Part shown: one piece after another, positions 42,474 to 50,650 of the stretch
Position numbering within the stretch: the first letter of the stretch is position 1
Layout: each line of letters begins with the position of its first letter
DNA from: Nonomuraea jabiensis
GTDB lineage: Bacteria > Actinomycetota > Actinomycetes > Streptosporangiales > Streptosporangiaceae
Direction: 5' to 3'
Assembly: GCF_014204795.1 (NCBI RefSeq)
Contig: NZ_JACHMB010000001.1
Location: 3,720,001-3,784,000, forward strand
DNA length: 64,000 nucleotides
Notes under the pieces: generated by a model
Database searches by the model: none
What the model was told of the DNA's origin: nothing
What the model saw: only the letters and a program-made list of their open reading frames with translations
Program-made: the position numbers and the translations under genes

Positions 42474-42948
42474 TCGGGGACTCCTGCTCAGGCCGTTCGA
42501 CCTCGCGGCGCAGCGCCTTGCAGGCCAGCGCCAGCAGCGTCACCACCGCGGCCCCGACGCTCGGCCCGAGCACCAGCGGCAGGGTCAGCTCGCCGGCGTG
42601 CCACGCCGCCGCCAGGATCGCCGCCGAGGTCAGCACCGCCACCCCGAACATCGCCCCCCACAGCGGCAGCACGTCCAGGTACGCGAACAGCAGCGGAAAC
42701 GCCAGCCACACGAACGGCGGCTCCGCCACCGCCAGCACCACCCATCCGGCCGTCACGAGCCCGAGCCACGCGACCCGCCGGCCTCCGGACGTCATCGGAC
42801 CGGCGGCATAGGCGACGCCGAGCACCAGCCCCCCGACGGCCACGGCCACCCGGTCCTCGCGCAGCGAGCTCAGCACCGCGAGCACCAGAAGCCCGCAGGC
42901 CGTGGCATGCACCGCCCACCGCAGCAACCGCGACGGAATGTCCATCAT
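42463..42948 (-). CDS. Membrane protein resembling the N-terminal domain of a sensor kinase, without kinase
   Basis: 161 residues, almost entirely hydrophobic, with about five membrane helices. The order of segments (PPFVWLAFPLLFAYLDVLPL, then AAAWHAGELTLPLVLGPSVGAAVVTLLALACKALRREVE) is that of the membrane half of actinomycete NarL-type histidine kinases, here given as the VLGPSVGAAVV and LACKALRRE motifs. It stops right where the kinase linker should begin. It overlaps the sulfatase gene tail-to-tail by 11 bases. A truncated kinase or an unrelated membrane protein are both possible. Confidence 0.6.
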   Translation of the reverse strand: MMDIPSRLLRWAVHATACGLLVLAVLSSLREDRVAVAVGGLVLGVAYAAGPMTSGGRRVAWLGLVTAGWVVLAVAEPPFVWLAFPLLFAYLDVLPLWGAMFGVAVLTSAAILAAAWHAGELTLPLVLGPSVGAAVVTLLALACKALRREVERPEQESPIRP

Positions 42949-42982
42949 TACTCACCAAGAGTAACAACAGGACCCGGCGCCG

Positions 42983-44392
42983 TCACGCCTCCCGGCGCCG
43001 CCCGGCGAAGGCGGTGATCAGGAGGTACAGCAGCCCGGCCAGCACGAGGGCGATGACCACGCCGATGTTCGCCCCGCCGAACGTGCCCGCCTTCATCTCG
43101 TCGCTCATCAGGAAGCCGACGATCCTGGCGATGTTCGGGTCCGCCGACTTGATCAGCCCGAGACCCACGGCCGACGCCACGACCAGCGACACCAGCCCGG
43201 CCCAGTTGAACGCGGGCGCGCCCGGCCGCAGCAGCCGCTCGTCATAGGTCCTGCCGCCCGCGCGCAGCCGCCACATGTCCACCAGGAAGATCGCCACCCA
43301 GGCCGCCATCACCACTCCGATGATCGCCAGGAACGCCTGGAAGGTGCCGAGGAAGCTGCTGGAGACGAACAGCAGGTAGTAGCCGCCGAGCACCATGAGC
43401 ACGCCGTCGATCAGCACCGCGTAGTGCCGCCTGACCGGCACGCCGAGCGCCAGCATCGACAGCCCGGACGAGTAGATGTCCATGATCGCCCCGGCCAGGA
43501 AACCGCCGATGGCGGTCAGCAGGTACGGCAGCAGGAACCACGTCGGCAGCGCCTGGGCCAGCGCGCCCACCGGGTCGCCCCCGGCGGCCTCGGCCAGCTT
43601 CGGATCGCCGCCCGCCAGCAGCACGCCGAACACGAGCAGCACCATGGGCGGCACCGCGCCCCCCAGCGTCGTCCACAGCGCCACCGACCTCGCCCGGGAG
43701 TTCGCGGGCAGGTAGCGGGAGTAGTCGGCGCCGCAGTTGACCCAGCCCAGGCCCAGCAGCGTCATGGCGAAGACGACCCCGCCGACCCACTCGCCGGGGC
43801 CGGCGCCGCCCTTCAGCGACCCGCCGAGCTTCGGCAGCATGAGGGCCATGTAGACGACGGTCAGCACGACGAACGCGTACGTCAGGTACCGCTGGACCGC
43901 CATGATCATGGCGTGGCCGTACACGCCGACCGCGATCACCACGACGGCCGCGACGGCGAAGCACACGGCGGTGGCCGTGGTGGCGGGCACGCCGGGCGCG
44001 ACCCGCGCCAGGATCGCCGCGCCGCTCTGCGCGGAGAGCGTGACGAGCACGATCTCCCAGCCGACGTTCGAGATGTACGACAGAGCAGCGGGCAGCTTGT
44101 TCCCCTGGTACCCGAACGGCGCCCGTCCCAGCGTCATCGTCGGCACGCCCGACCGCGTCCCCGCGACCGCGACCAGGCCCACCAGCAGGAACGACAGCGC
44201 GTACCCGACCGCCCCGGTGATGATCGCGGGGATCACGCCCAGGCCGAGACCGACCATGTACACGCCGAAGGCGACACCGAACAGGGAGAGGTTGGAGCCG
44301 GCCCACGGCCAGAAGAGATCCCCCGGCCGGCCGCGCCGCTCGGCCTCGGGGACCGCGTTGATGCCGTTCTGCTCGACGGTCATCGTGTCCAT
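42983..44392 (-). CDS. NCS1-family nucleobase/cytosine permease
   Basis: 469 residues with about 12 membrane helices. The NCS1 pattern is seen in FWPWAGSNLSLFGVAFG near the N-terminus and GWVNCGADYSRYLP near residue 220. Substrates of the family are cytosine, hydantoins, purines, thiamine and others. The ATG at 44392 was kept; a second ATG three codons later is possible. It is monocistronic. Confidence 0.9.
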   Translation of the reverse strand: MDTMTVEQNGINAVPEAERRGRPGDLFWPWAGSNLSLFGVAFGVYMVGLGLGVIPAIITGAVGYALSFLLVGLVAVAGTRSGVPTMTLGRAPFGYQGNKLPAALSYISNVGWEIVLVTLSAQSGAAILARVAPGVPATTATAVCFAVAAVVVIAVGVYGHAMIMAVQRYLTYAFVVLTVVYMALMLPKLGGSLKGGAGPGEWVGGVVFAMTLLGLGWVNCGADYSRYLPANSRARSVALWTTLGGAVPPMVLLVFGVLLAGGDPKLAEAAGGDPVGALAQALPTWFLLPYLLTAIGGFLAGAIMDIYSSGLSMLALGVPVRRHYAVLIDGVLMVLGGYYLLFVSSSFLGTFQAFLAIIGVVMAAWVAIFLVDMWRLRAGGRTYDERLLRPGAPAFNWAGLVSLVVASAVGLGLIKSADPNIARIVGFLMSDEMKAGTFGGANIGVVIALVLAGLLYLLITAFAGRRREA

Positions 44393-44459
44393 GATCGGAC
44401 GTTACTCGCCTCATACCCGGTAAGAGAACCCTCAGCGGGCCTCTGAGAGTCTGGACGGC

Positions 44460-45851
44460 ATGAGCGCGGAGACCGGGTTCGGCAGGCGGCGGCAGGCGCT
44501 GGCCGTGTGCCTGGTGTCGGCGTTCATGACCGGCCTGGACGTGAGCATCGTCAACGTGGCGCTGCCGTCGATCCGCGCCGGCCTGCAGGCGACGGAGGAC
44601 GGCCTGCAGTGGACGGTCTCCGGCTACGCGCTGACGTTCGGCCTGCTGCTGGTCCCGGCCGGGCGCATGGGGGACGCCAGGAGTCGCAGGACGCTGTTCA
44701 TGGGGGGCGTGGCGCTGTTCACGCTCGCCAGCGCGGCGTGCGGCTTCGCCTGGGACATGAACGTGCTGATCGCGGCCAGGCTCGTGCAGGGCATGGCGGC
44801 CGGAACGGTGAACCCGCAGGTGTCGGGGCTGATCCAGCAGATGTTCGAGCGGCACGAGCGGGGCCGGGCGTTCGGGGCCCTGGGCGCCACCATCGGCCTG
44901 TCCACGGCCGCCGGGCCGCTGATCGGCGGCGCCCTGGTCACCCTGTCCGGGCCCGAGCTGGGGTGGCGGTGGGTGTTCCTGGTGAACGTGCCGATCGGGC
45001 TGGCCCTGCTGCCCCTGGCCTGGCGGGTGCTGCCGGCCCCGCGGCAGGACGTGCCGCGGCGGCGGGAGAGCATGGACCCGGTGGGCGTGCTCCTCCTCGG
45101 CATCGGGGTGGCGGGGCTGCTGCTGCCCTTCATCCAGCGCCACCAGTGGGAGGGGAACGCCAAATGGCTGATCGTCCCCGCCGCGCTCCTGATCCTGGGC
45201 GGCTTCGTGACGTGGGAGCGGTTCTACCCCCGTGAGCCTCTCGTGGACCTGGCGCTGTTCAGGAAACGCTCCTATCGCCTCGGCACGGCCATAGGGCTGT
45301 TCTACTTCGCCGGATTCACCGGCATCTTCTTCATCTTCACCCTGTACCTGCAGAGCGGCCTCCGCTACAGCCCCCTGCTGGCGGGCCTGTCGATCACGCC
45401 GTTCGCCCTCGGCTCGGCCTCGGCCAGCGTGGTGGGCGGGCGGCTGGTGTCCCGCGCGGGGCGCCTCGTGGTGGTCATCGGCCTGGTCACGGTGATCGCC
45501 GGCCTGTCGGCGACCATGGCCGCCACCGCGCTGGTGCCGGGGCCCGGCGCGGGCCTGGCCACCGCCCTGCCCCTGCTGGTCGCGGGCATCGGCAGCGGCC
45601 TGGTCATCTCGCCCAACCAGGCCATCACCCTGTCGGAGGTGCCGCCCGAGGGCGGCGGGAGCGCCGCGGGGGTCCTGCAGACGGGCCAGCGGCTGGGCTC
45701 GGCGATCGGCATCGCGACGGCCGGCTCCACGTTCTTCGGCGCGCTCGGCACGGACTGGGCGACCGCCTTCCGTCACGGCCTGATGGTGGTCCTGCTGTTC
45801 GTCGCCATCGCCCTGTCGGCCGCCGTGTACGACCTCGCCCGCCCGCGTTAG
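44460..45851 (+). CDS. MFS drug-efflux transporter, DHA2 family
   Basis: 463 residues with 14 membrane helices. The signature FMTGLDVSIVNVALPSIR and GRMGDARSRRTLF is typical of DHA2 exporters. It is divergent from the NCS1 permease, with a 67-base gap. No regulator sits next to it. Substrate unknown. Confidence 0.92.
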   Translation: MSAETGFGRRRQALAVCLVSAFMTGLDVSIVNVALPSIRAGLQATEDGLQWTVSGYALTFGLLLVPAGRMGDARSRRTLFMGGVALFTLASAACGFAWDMNVLIAARLVQGMAAGTVNPQVSGLIQQMFERHERGRAFGALGATIGLSTAAGPLIGGALVTLSGPELGWRWVFLVNVPIGLALLPLAWRVLPAPRQDVPRRRESMDPVGVLLLGIGVAGLLLPFIQRHQWEGNAKWLIVPAALLILGGFVTWERFYPREPLVDLALFRKRSYRLGTAIGLFYFAGFTGIFFIFTLYLQSGLRYSPLLAGLSITPFALGSASASVVGGRLVSRAGRLVVVIGLVTVIAGLSATMAATALVPGPGAGLATALPLLVAGIGSGLVISPNQAITLSEVPPEGGGSAAGVLQTGQRLGSAIGIATAGSTFFGALGTDWATAFRHGLMVVLLFVAIALSAAVYDLARPR

Positions 45852-45960
45852 CACCTCCGCTCGGGACCCCTCCCGGCGTACATCCGGTACAAAGGCCTCA
45901 GCCGCGGCCGATCTGCGCGAGCACGGCGTACGGGCCGCTACAGCCGACGAAAGGGAGACC

Positions 45961-46350
45961 ATGCACCCCCGGAAGGCCATCACCGCCCTGACCCTCGCCT
46001 GCGCCATGGTCGCGACCCCGGCCGCCTCTGCTTCTGCCGCCGCCTCCGCCTCCGCCTCCGCCAAGCCGAACCTGCGGGCCTGTTACGACGGGAAGTGCAA
46101 GTTCACGTTCACGAGGGGCGTGAACTTCCGCATCTCCAGCAGGTACTACGGCTTCTCCAGGGTGTACGTCTCCAAGGAGTACATGGGCGGCATGTTCAAC
46201 CAGGACATGGTCGTCGTGCGGGCCCCCGGCATGACCTCGTCACTGGGGGAGGGCGCCCGGGGGGAGTTCCGGTACGGGAAGAAGCGCACGCTCAACTTCC
46301 GCGTCTTGTCGATCACCGATCGGGGGGCGACGATCCGTTTCGAAGGCTGA
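45961..46350 (+). CDS. Secreted small protein of unknown function (129 aa)
   Basis: A Sec signal peptide is followed by an Ala/Ser run (SASAAASASASA, about residues 23-34), with likely cleavage around ASA-K. The mature part has one Cys pair (ACYDGKCKFTF) and several Gly/Arg/Tyr-rich segments, suggesting a small beta-rich exported domain. AAGGGAG lies just upstream of the ATG. I do not recognise a family. Confidence 0.7.
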   Translation: MHPRKAITALTLACAMVATPAASASAAASASASAKPNLRACYDGKCKFTFTRGVNFRISSRYYGFSRVYVSKEYMGGMFNQDMVVVRAPGMTSSLGEGARGEFRYGKKRTLNFRVLSITDRGATIRFEG

Positions 46351-46353
46351 CCG

Positions 46354-46470
46354 TCAGCCGAAGCAGTAGTCGTTGACGTAGGCGTTCCCGTTCGCCAGGG
46401 TAGCGCTCATCGTCTCCGCCACGATCACGCGATCGCCCGCCGCGTGGACGCCGCGGAACTCGACGGAGAG
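46354..46470 (-). pseudogene. C-terminal-truncated remnant of a SnoaL/NTF2-like gene
   Basis: On the minus strand, VEFRGVHAAGDRVIVAETMSATLANGNAYVNDYCFG (seen as VHAAGDRVIVAETMSATL and YVNDYCFG) ends in TGA. The pattern matches the central strand region of SnoaL-like domains, which normally continue with a charged strand (EFRDGRI). No start codon or N-terminal helices precede it. It overlaps the 5' end of the opposite-strand hypothetical gene. Identification is by pattern memory only. Confidence 0.4.
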
Positions 46471-46530
46471 CGGACCGGCGGAAATCGGACCTCATCACCG
46501 GCACCGGGTCGGCTAGGCTCCGACGCGGAG

Positions 46531-46968
46531 GTGGGCACCATACCGACGAGGTTGCGGAAGCTCTACGCGGACGGGCGGGAGTTCGTGTGGAAGGGCGAGG
46601 TCCACCACGTGTCCGGCGGGCGCGACTGTCACAGGTGCGTCCGCCTGCGGGTCTGGGGCGCCGGGAAGAACAGCCGCGTGCTCCAGGCGGACCTGCTGTC
46701 GAAGGCGGTCCTGCCGTGGGGCTGCGCGAGCGACAGCTCCTACCCCACTCCGAAGGACGTGCGGGAGGTCATCGACCATGCGCTGACGCACGGCTGGGAC
46801 CCTGACGCCGCCGGCGGGGTCTTCTTGCTGAGCGAGGACGGGCACGCCGCCGAGTTCGAGCTGGCCGGCTTCCTCCTCACCGACCGCCTCAGGGACGAGG
46901 GGGCGCCGGACCCGACCGCCCGCGTGCTCAGCGCCTTCGACCGCGCGACCGGCTCGCCCGCGCCGTGA
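46531..46968 (+). CDS. Conserved-type hypothetical protein (145 aa)
   Basis: From GTG 46531: MGTIPTRLRKLYADGREFVWKGEV (core RLRKLYADGREF). It has a CHRCVRLRVWG motif and a YPTPKDVREVIDHAL helix. No signal or membrane segment. A longer start at 46444 is possible, but its first 29 residues look non-coding. I recall no named family. The shape (a small beta sheet with helix) suggests a standalone actinomycete domain. Confidence 0.6.
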   Translation: MGTIPTRLRKLYADGREFVWKGEVHHVSGGRDCHRCVRLRVWGAGKNSRVLQADLLSKAVLPWGCASDSSYPTPKDVREVIDHALTHGWDPDAAGGVFLLSEDGHAAEFELAGFLLTDRLRDEGAPDPTARVLSAFDRATGSPAP

Positions 46969-47015
46969 GCCGTCTTCGGGATCCTCAGGCTCTATGGCCG
47001 TAGCGGGCCTGCGCC

Positions 47016-47627
47016 CTATCCGTTGGCCAGGGCTTTGACGCCTTCGGGCGTCCAGGCGTACTCGATCACGGGCAGCTCGATTCCGCCGGGCACGCGCTCC
47101 CAGAAGTCCCGCGTGGCGCTGCCGCCGCATCGCTCGTAGAAGGCGATGGCCGGGGCGTTGTCCCTGAGCACCTCCAGGTAGACCGCCTTGCCGGGGTGGT
47201 GGGTGGCTGCCCAGCCGAAGGCGCGGGTCATGAGCAGGCGTCCGATGCCGGAGCGTTTGCGGGCGGGGCGGACGTGGAGGTTGTCGAGCAGGATCCGGCC
47301 GTCGGGCTGCGCGATCAGGTAGGCGAAACCCTGCAGCGTGTCGTCCTGCTCGGCGAGCAGCAGGTGGGAGGCGTTCTCCAAGGTGCTCGGCCCGCTGCTC
47401 GGCCCGCTGCTCGGCCCGCTGGTTGGCTGGCTGGTCGGACCGCTGCTCGGCTGGCTGGTCGGCTCGCTGGAGGGGAGCCGGGCGGCCCAGAGCGCCTTGC
47501 GGTCCTCCAGGAGCGGGCCGTCGAGGAAGGAGGCGGGCATGATCCCGGAATAGGCCGTCTGCCAGCTCTCGGTGTGCAACGCCGCGATGAGGTCGGCGTC
47601 GCGCGGTGCCCCCGTCCTGAATTGCAT
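47016..47627 (-). CDS. GNAT-family N-acetyltransferase with repetitive insert
   Basis: 203 residues. The acetyl-CoA binding region VRPARKRSGIGRLLMTRAFGWA (motif RKRSGIGRLLM) and the C-terminal NAPAIAFYERCGG define the GNAT fold. A Ser/Pro/Gly/Thr repeat at about residues 53-82 is encoded by a 12-base minisatellite at 47383-47470; it splits the N-terminal part of the fold. Substrate unknown. Confidence 0.87.
   Translation of the reverse strand: MQFRTGAPRDADLIAALHTESWQTAYSGIMPASFLDGPLLEDRKALWAARLPSSEPTSQPSSGPTSQPTSGPSSGPSSGPSTLENASHLLLAEQDDTLQGFAYLIAQPDGRILLDNLHVRPARKRSGIGRLLMTRAFGWAATHHPGKAVYLEVLRDNAPAIAFYERCGGSATRDFWERVPGGIELPVIEYAWTPEGVKALANG
47383..47470. repeat. In-frame 12-base minisatellite inside the acetyltransferase
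   Basis: The unit ctgctcggcccg and variants (ctgctcggctgg, ctggtcggaccg) occur about seven times in 88 bases. It codes for Ser-Gly-Pro-Ser and Ser-Gln-Pro-Thr repeats. All units are four codons, so the frame is kept. Confidence 0.85.
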
Positions 47628-47741
47628 GGGTCAGAGCATGCCATAGCCGCACATACGGTAACTCCGCGGTTGGCGTCGCGCGGCTGCGAAGTGGATCGGG
47701 CTCTGCGACGGACTAATGGTGTACCTGAAAGAAGGGACGCC

Positions 47742-48344
47742 ATGCGGATGACCGCTCCCCCCAATACACCCGGCAGACTTGACGACGCCGTGCTCATCGA
47801 GCAGTCACGGCATCGGCCCGAGTCCTTCGCCACGCTGTACGACCGCCACTTCGGCGACATCTACCGCTACGTCGCCGCGCGGGTCGGACCGCAGGCCGCC
47901 GACGATCTGGCCTCCGAGACGTTCCTGGTCGCGTTCCGCAAGCGACATAGCTTCGATCCCCATCGTGGCGCCGTACGCCACTGGTTGTACGGGATCGCCA
48001 CCAACCTCCTCGCCGACCACCGCCGCAGCGAGACCCGGAGGCTGGAGGCGCTGGCCAGGGTGCCGATGGACAACCCGGCCGAAGGCGAGCACGCGGACCG
48101 CGTGGCGGCGCAGGTGACCGCGGCAGGTGCCCAGCGCCGGCTCGCCACAGAGCTCAGCCGGCTGCCTGACGGCGAGCGGGACGTGCTGCTTCTCGTGGCG
48201 TACGGCGATCTCAGTTACGAGGAGATCGCGCAAGCCCTCGACATCCCCTCGGGCACCGTGGCCTCCCGGCTCAACCGGGTGCGCAGAAGGCTGCGCGCGG
48301 CGCTGGGCGACATCACTGCCGAACTCGGAGGATCTGATGAATGA
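47742..48344 (+). CDS. ECF RNA polymerase sigma factor
   Basis: 200 residues with region 2 (SFATLYDRHFGDIYRYVAARVG; DDLASETFLVAF) and region 4 (RLPDGERDVLLLVAYGDLSYEEIAQALDIPSGTVASRLNRVRRRL). GAAGGGA lies 5 bases before the ATG. The next gene overlaps by 8 bases and probably encodes its membrane partner. This pairing with a CU044_5270-type protein is common in actinomycetes; the stimulus is unknown. Confidence 0.92.
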   Translation: MRMTAPPNTPGRLDDAVLIEQSRHRPESFATLYDRHFGDIYRYVAARVGPQAADDLASETFLVAFRKRHSFDPHRGAVRHWLYGIATNLLADHRRSETRRLEALARVPMDNPAEGEHADRVAAQVTAAGAQRRLATELSRLPDGERDVLLLVAYGDLSYEEIAQALDIPSGTVASRLNRVRRRLRAALGDITAELGGSDE

Positions 48345-49545
48345 GCTGCATGATGACCAGGGCTCCGGCGATCTGGTCGAGCCGCGCCATGTGGAGGCGG
48401 TCGTCCGCCTCTTGGGGTCTCATGAACCCTCGCTCGACGCGGTCGTGGCGGGCCGTGACCGGCTGCTCGCCGAAGCGGCTGCGACCACCACGGTCGAGGC
48501 TCCCGTACGTACGCGGAAGAGGCGGCGAGGCCGGCTGGTCGGCGCCGCGCTGGGCCTGGCCGTGGCCGCCACGGTAGCGGTCGTCGCGCCCGCGATGCTG
48601 TCCGACAGCACGGTCTCCGTCGTGCCTCGGCCCGGTACGTCGTCCCCGGCGGCCGTACCGACTGCCCGGCAGATCCTGCTCGCGGCTGCCGTCGCCGTGG
48701 AGAAGGCCCGTGCGAGCGGCGACTATTGGCGTACGGCGACGCTCACGCAGTGGATGTTGACCGACCCCACGCGCAGCTACGTGCTCGAGAGCGAGCGGTC
48801 TGGGGAACAGTGGCTGGCGAAGCGGTCCGATCTGCAGAGCTGGCGCATCCGGCAGGATCTCGGCGTCAAGCCCGCGACCCCGCAGGACGAGGCGGCCTGG
48901 CGGGCAGCGGGGGCGCCCACCAGCTGGCGATACCCCAAGAACATGAAGACGGAGAACCTGTTCGCGGTCCCGTTCAAGCCGCTGGAGGCGGCGGCAGGCG
49001 AGCGAACCGCCGAACGGCTTCACGGCAAGGGGAAGGGAACGGCCGGTGACCTGGTAGGGGAGTGGATGACCTGGGAAGAGGTGCGCGCGATCCCGGGCGA
49101 ACCCGACAAGCTCCGGAGCTACCTGGAAGAGCGCATCGGCCGACTGGAGCTGGCTGGATCCGGGATGGACGTGGAGGAGGCGAGGGCGTACATCCTTCTG
49201 CGAGAGTGTGTGGGCATCATCAGTGGTCTGCCGGCATCGCCCGAGGTTCGTGCATCCGCGTACCGGATCCTTGCGTCTCTGCCCGGCATACGGGCTGAGG
49301 GGGAGATGACAGATCCGCTGGGGCGGCGGGGGCAGGCGCTCAGCTATCAGGAGGAGATAGAGCCAGGCCTGTTCACCCAGGTTCGGCTCGTGGTCGATCC
49401 CGGTACCGGCCTGCTTCTCGCCGAGGTGAGAACGAACACCACCAGGCTCGCGAACGGGCGGGAGGCGGAGCTCCGCGTCTCCACCTCGTACCGGGCGATC
49501 GGCTGGACCGACGAACGCCCCCAACTGCCCACACACCAGGACTGA
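48337..49545 (+). CDS. CU044_5270-type membrane protein, probable partner of the sigma factor
   Basis: 402 residues. The N-terminal cytoplasmic part (1-65) has no clear zinc-binding anti-sigma motif. One membrane helix, GAALGLAVAATVAVVAPAML, at about residues 68-88 is followed by a large extracytoplasmic domain (about 90-402). Such proteins follow ECF sigma genes in actinomycetes. GGAGG precedes the ATG at 48337. Anti-sigma function is inferred from position and topology, not from a seen zinc motif. Confidence 0.8.
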   Translation: MNELHDDQGSGDLVEPRHVEAVVRLLGSHEPSLDAVVAGRDRLLAEAAATTTVEAPVRTRKRRRGRLVGAALGLAVAATVAVVAPAMLSDSTVSVVPRPGTSSPAAVPTARQILLAAAVAVEKARASGDYWRTATLTQWMLTDPTRSYVLESERSGEQWLAKRSDLQSWRIRQDLGVKPATPQDEAAWRAAGAPTSWRYPKNMKTENLFAVPFKPLEAAAGERTAERLHGKGKGTAGDLVGEWMTWEEVRAIPGEPDKLRSYLEERIGRLELAGSGMDVEEARAYILLRECVGIISGLPASPEVRASAYRILASLPGIRAEGEMTDPLGRRGQALSYQEEIEPGLFTQVRLVVDPGTGLLLAEVRTNTTRLANGREAELRVSTSYRAIGWTDERPQLPTHQD

Positions 49546-49589
49546 ACCGCTCATCGGCCGCCGCGGCCGGATAGTCACCTGGCCGGCCC

Positions 49590-49625
49590 CCGAGAGCGCC
49601 TTGGCCTCCGAGAGCGCCTTGGCCT
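49590..49625. repeat. Tandem 18-base direct repeat before the terminator
   Basis: CCGAGAGCGCCTTGGCCT occurs at 49590-49607 and again at 49608-49625, back to back and identical. The second copy runs into the left arm of the adjacent hairpin. Confidence 0.85.
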
Positions 49626-49655
49626 TCGGGTTGGGTTCTCGAAGGCCAAGGCGCT
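49613..49655. terminator. Perfect 16-bp hairpin, probable bidirectional terminator
   Basis: AGCGCCTTGGCCTTCG (49613-49628) pairs exactly with CGAAGGCCAAGGCGCT (49640-49655) around an 11-base loop. It lies between the convergent sigma-factor operon and the small secreted gene on the minus strand. The tandem repeat upstream contains a second potential left arm. Confidence 0.8.
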
Positions 49656-49755
49656 GGAGTCCCGAACGGCACCCGGACGAGCGCGTTTCTGGCCCCCCGC
49701 CCCCTTGGAGGAGCTCCTGCTCGGCGGCGTTGCCAGGGAGCCGTGGCGCGAGGCG

Positions 49756-50004
49756 CTACTTGAGGATCTCGAGGTGGTAGTCCGACTGCTTGTGCGACCA
49801 GTGCTCACCCGTCAGTTTGCGGCACCGCCAGCTCCCCTGCCACTGCTTGCCGTCGACCATGCACTTGTTGTAGCCCGTGGTGGTGAGCGGATAGGCCGCG
49901 ACGTACTCCCAGACGTCGGCGCCGGCCGGAGCCGGAACGAACGCGCCGACGGCTGCCGCCGCCGAGACCGTGACCGCCACGGTCCTGACCTTGTTCCACA
50001 ACAT
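49756..50004 (-). CDS. Small secreted protein of unknown function (82 aa)
   Basis: A Sec signal peptide (MLWNKVRTVAVTVSAAAAVG..., AxA site in PAGADV at about residue 29) is followed by a 53-residue mature part with two cysteines (YNKCMVDG and SWRCRKL), probably disulfide-bonded. The aromatic YNKC and WRCR motifs are unlike known bacteriocins I can name. AAAGGATGAG lies upstream. An ATG 12 bases further up is the alternative start. Confidence 0.75.
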   Translation of the reverse strand: MLWNKVRTVAVTVSAAAAVGAFVPAPAGADVWEYVAAYPLTTTGYNKCMVDGKQWQGSWRCRKLTGEHWSHKQSDYHLEILK

Positions 50005-50148
50005 GAAGCCACTCATCCTTTCTCGATTGCGCGGGAAGCCTGGCAGCCGGGGCTTCCGTGTCTCTTCTCCGTTGCTTCCGGCCACCTTGTCGTGGCCGAG
50101 CCGACGGTTAACACACAGCGGCTCAGCGCCGGTTACAGCGTTAGCCTC

Positions 50149-50643
50149 GTGATCGTGACGACCCGAAACTCGCATTGCTCCTTCTGCGGCACGGCGTACG
50201 TCCCGGGCCAGGAGTGGCCGCGGACCTGCGCCGAGTGCGGCAACACCAGCTACCTCAATCCGCTGCCTGTCGCCGTGATGGTGCTGCCCGTGGACGAGGG
50301 ACTGCTGGTGGTCCGCCGTGACGTCGAGCCGCACCGCGGCGAGCTCGCCCTGCCCGGCGGCTTCATCGACATGGGCGAATCCTGGCAGCAGGCGGCGGCC
50401 CGTGAGCTTCGGGAGGAGACGGGCATCCTCGTCGCGGCGGACGACGTCCGGCTGTTCGACGTGCTCAGCGCCCCCGACGGCACGGTGCTGATCTTCGGTC
50501 TGGGGCCGCGTACGAGCTCGGCCACCCTCCCGCCGGTGACGGCCACGGCCGAAACGACGGAGTGGCTGGTGATCGACCGGCCGCAGGAGCTGGCGTTCCC
50601 GCTGCACACGGGGATCGTGGCGGAGTACTTCGCCGCGGAGTGA
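50149..50643 (+). CDS. Nudix hydrolase with N-terminal zinc ribbon
   Basis: About 164 residues from GTG 50149 (an in-frame GTG at 50155 is equally possible). A zinc-ribbon (CSFCG at about 10-14 and CAECG at about 28-32) precedes a Nudix box in the pattern GGFIDMGES...ARELREETGI. Nudix enzymes hydrolyse nucleoside-diphosphate derivatives. The layout resembles the NudC/YjaD-like zinc-ribbon proteins, but the family-specific NADH residues cannot be confirmed. Confidence 0.85.
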   Translation: MIVTTRNSHCSFCGTAYVPGQEWPRTCAECGNTSYLNPLPVAVMVLPVDEGLLVVRRDVEPHRGELALPGGFIDMGESWQQAAARELREETGILVAADDVRLFDVLSAPDGTVLIFGLGPRTSSATLPPVTATAETTEWLVIDRPQELAFPLHTGIVAEYFAAE

Positions 50644-50650
50644 CCCTCGG

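Noticed and set aside
38954..42811. A 1285-residue open frame spanning prs and the alkyl sulfatase
   Set aside because: It is in a shadow frame of two well-supported genes and its translation is Arg/Pro/His-rich without domains. Long shadow frames are normal in high-GC DNA.
43242..46064. A 940-residue minus-strand frame over the NCS1 and DHA2 genes
   Set aside because: Real genes with clear transporter motifs occupy both strands, and this frame has no start context or domain.
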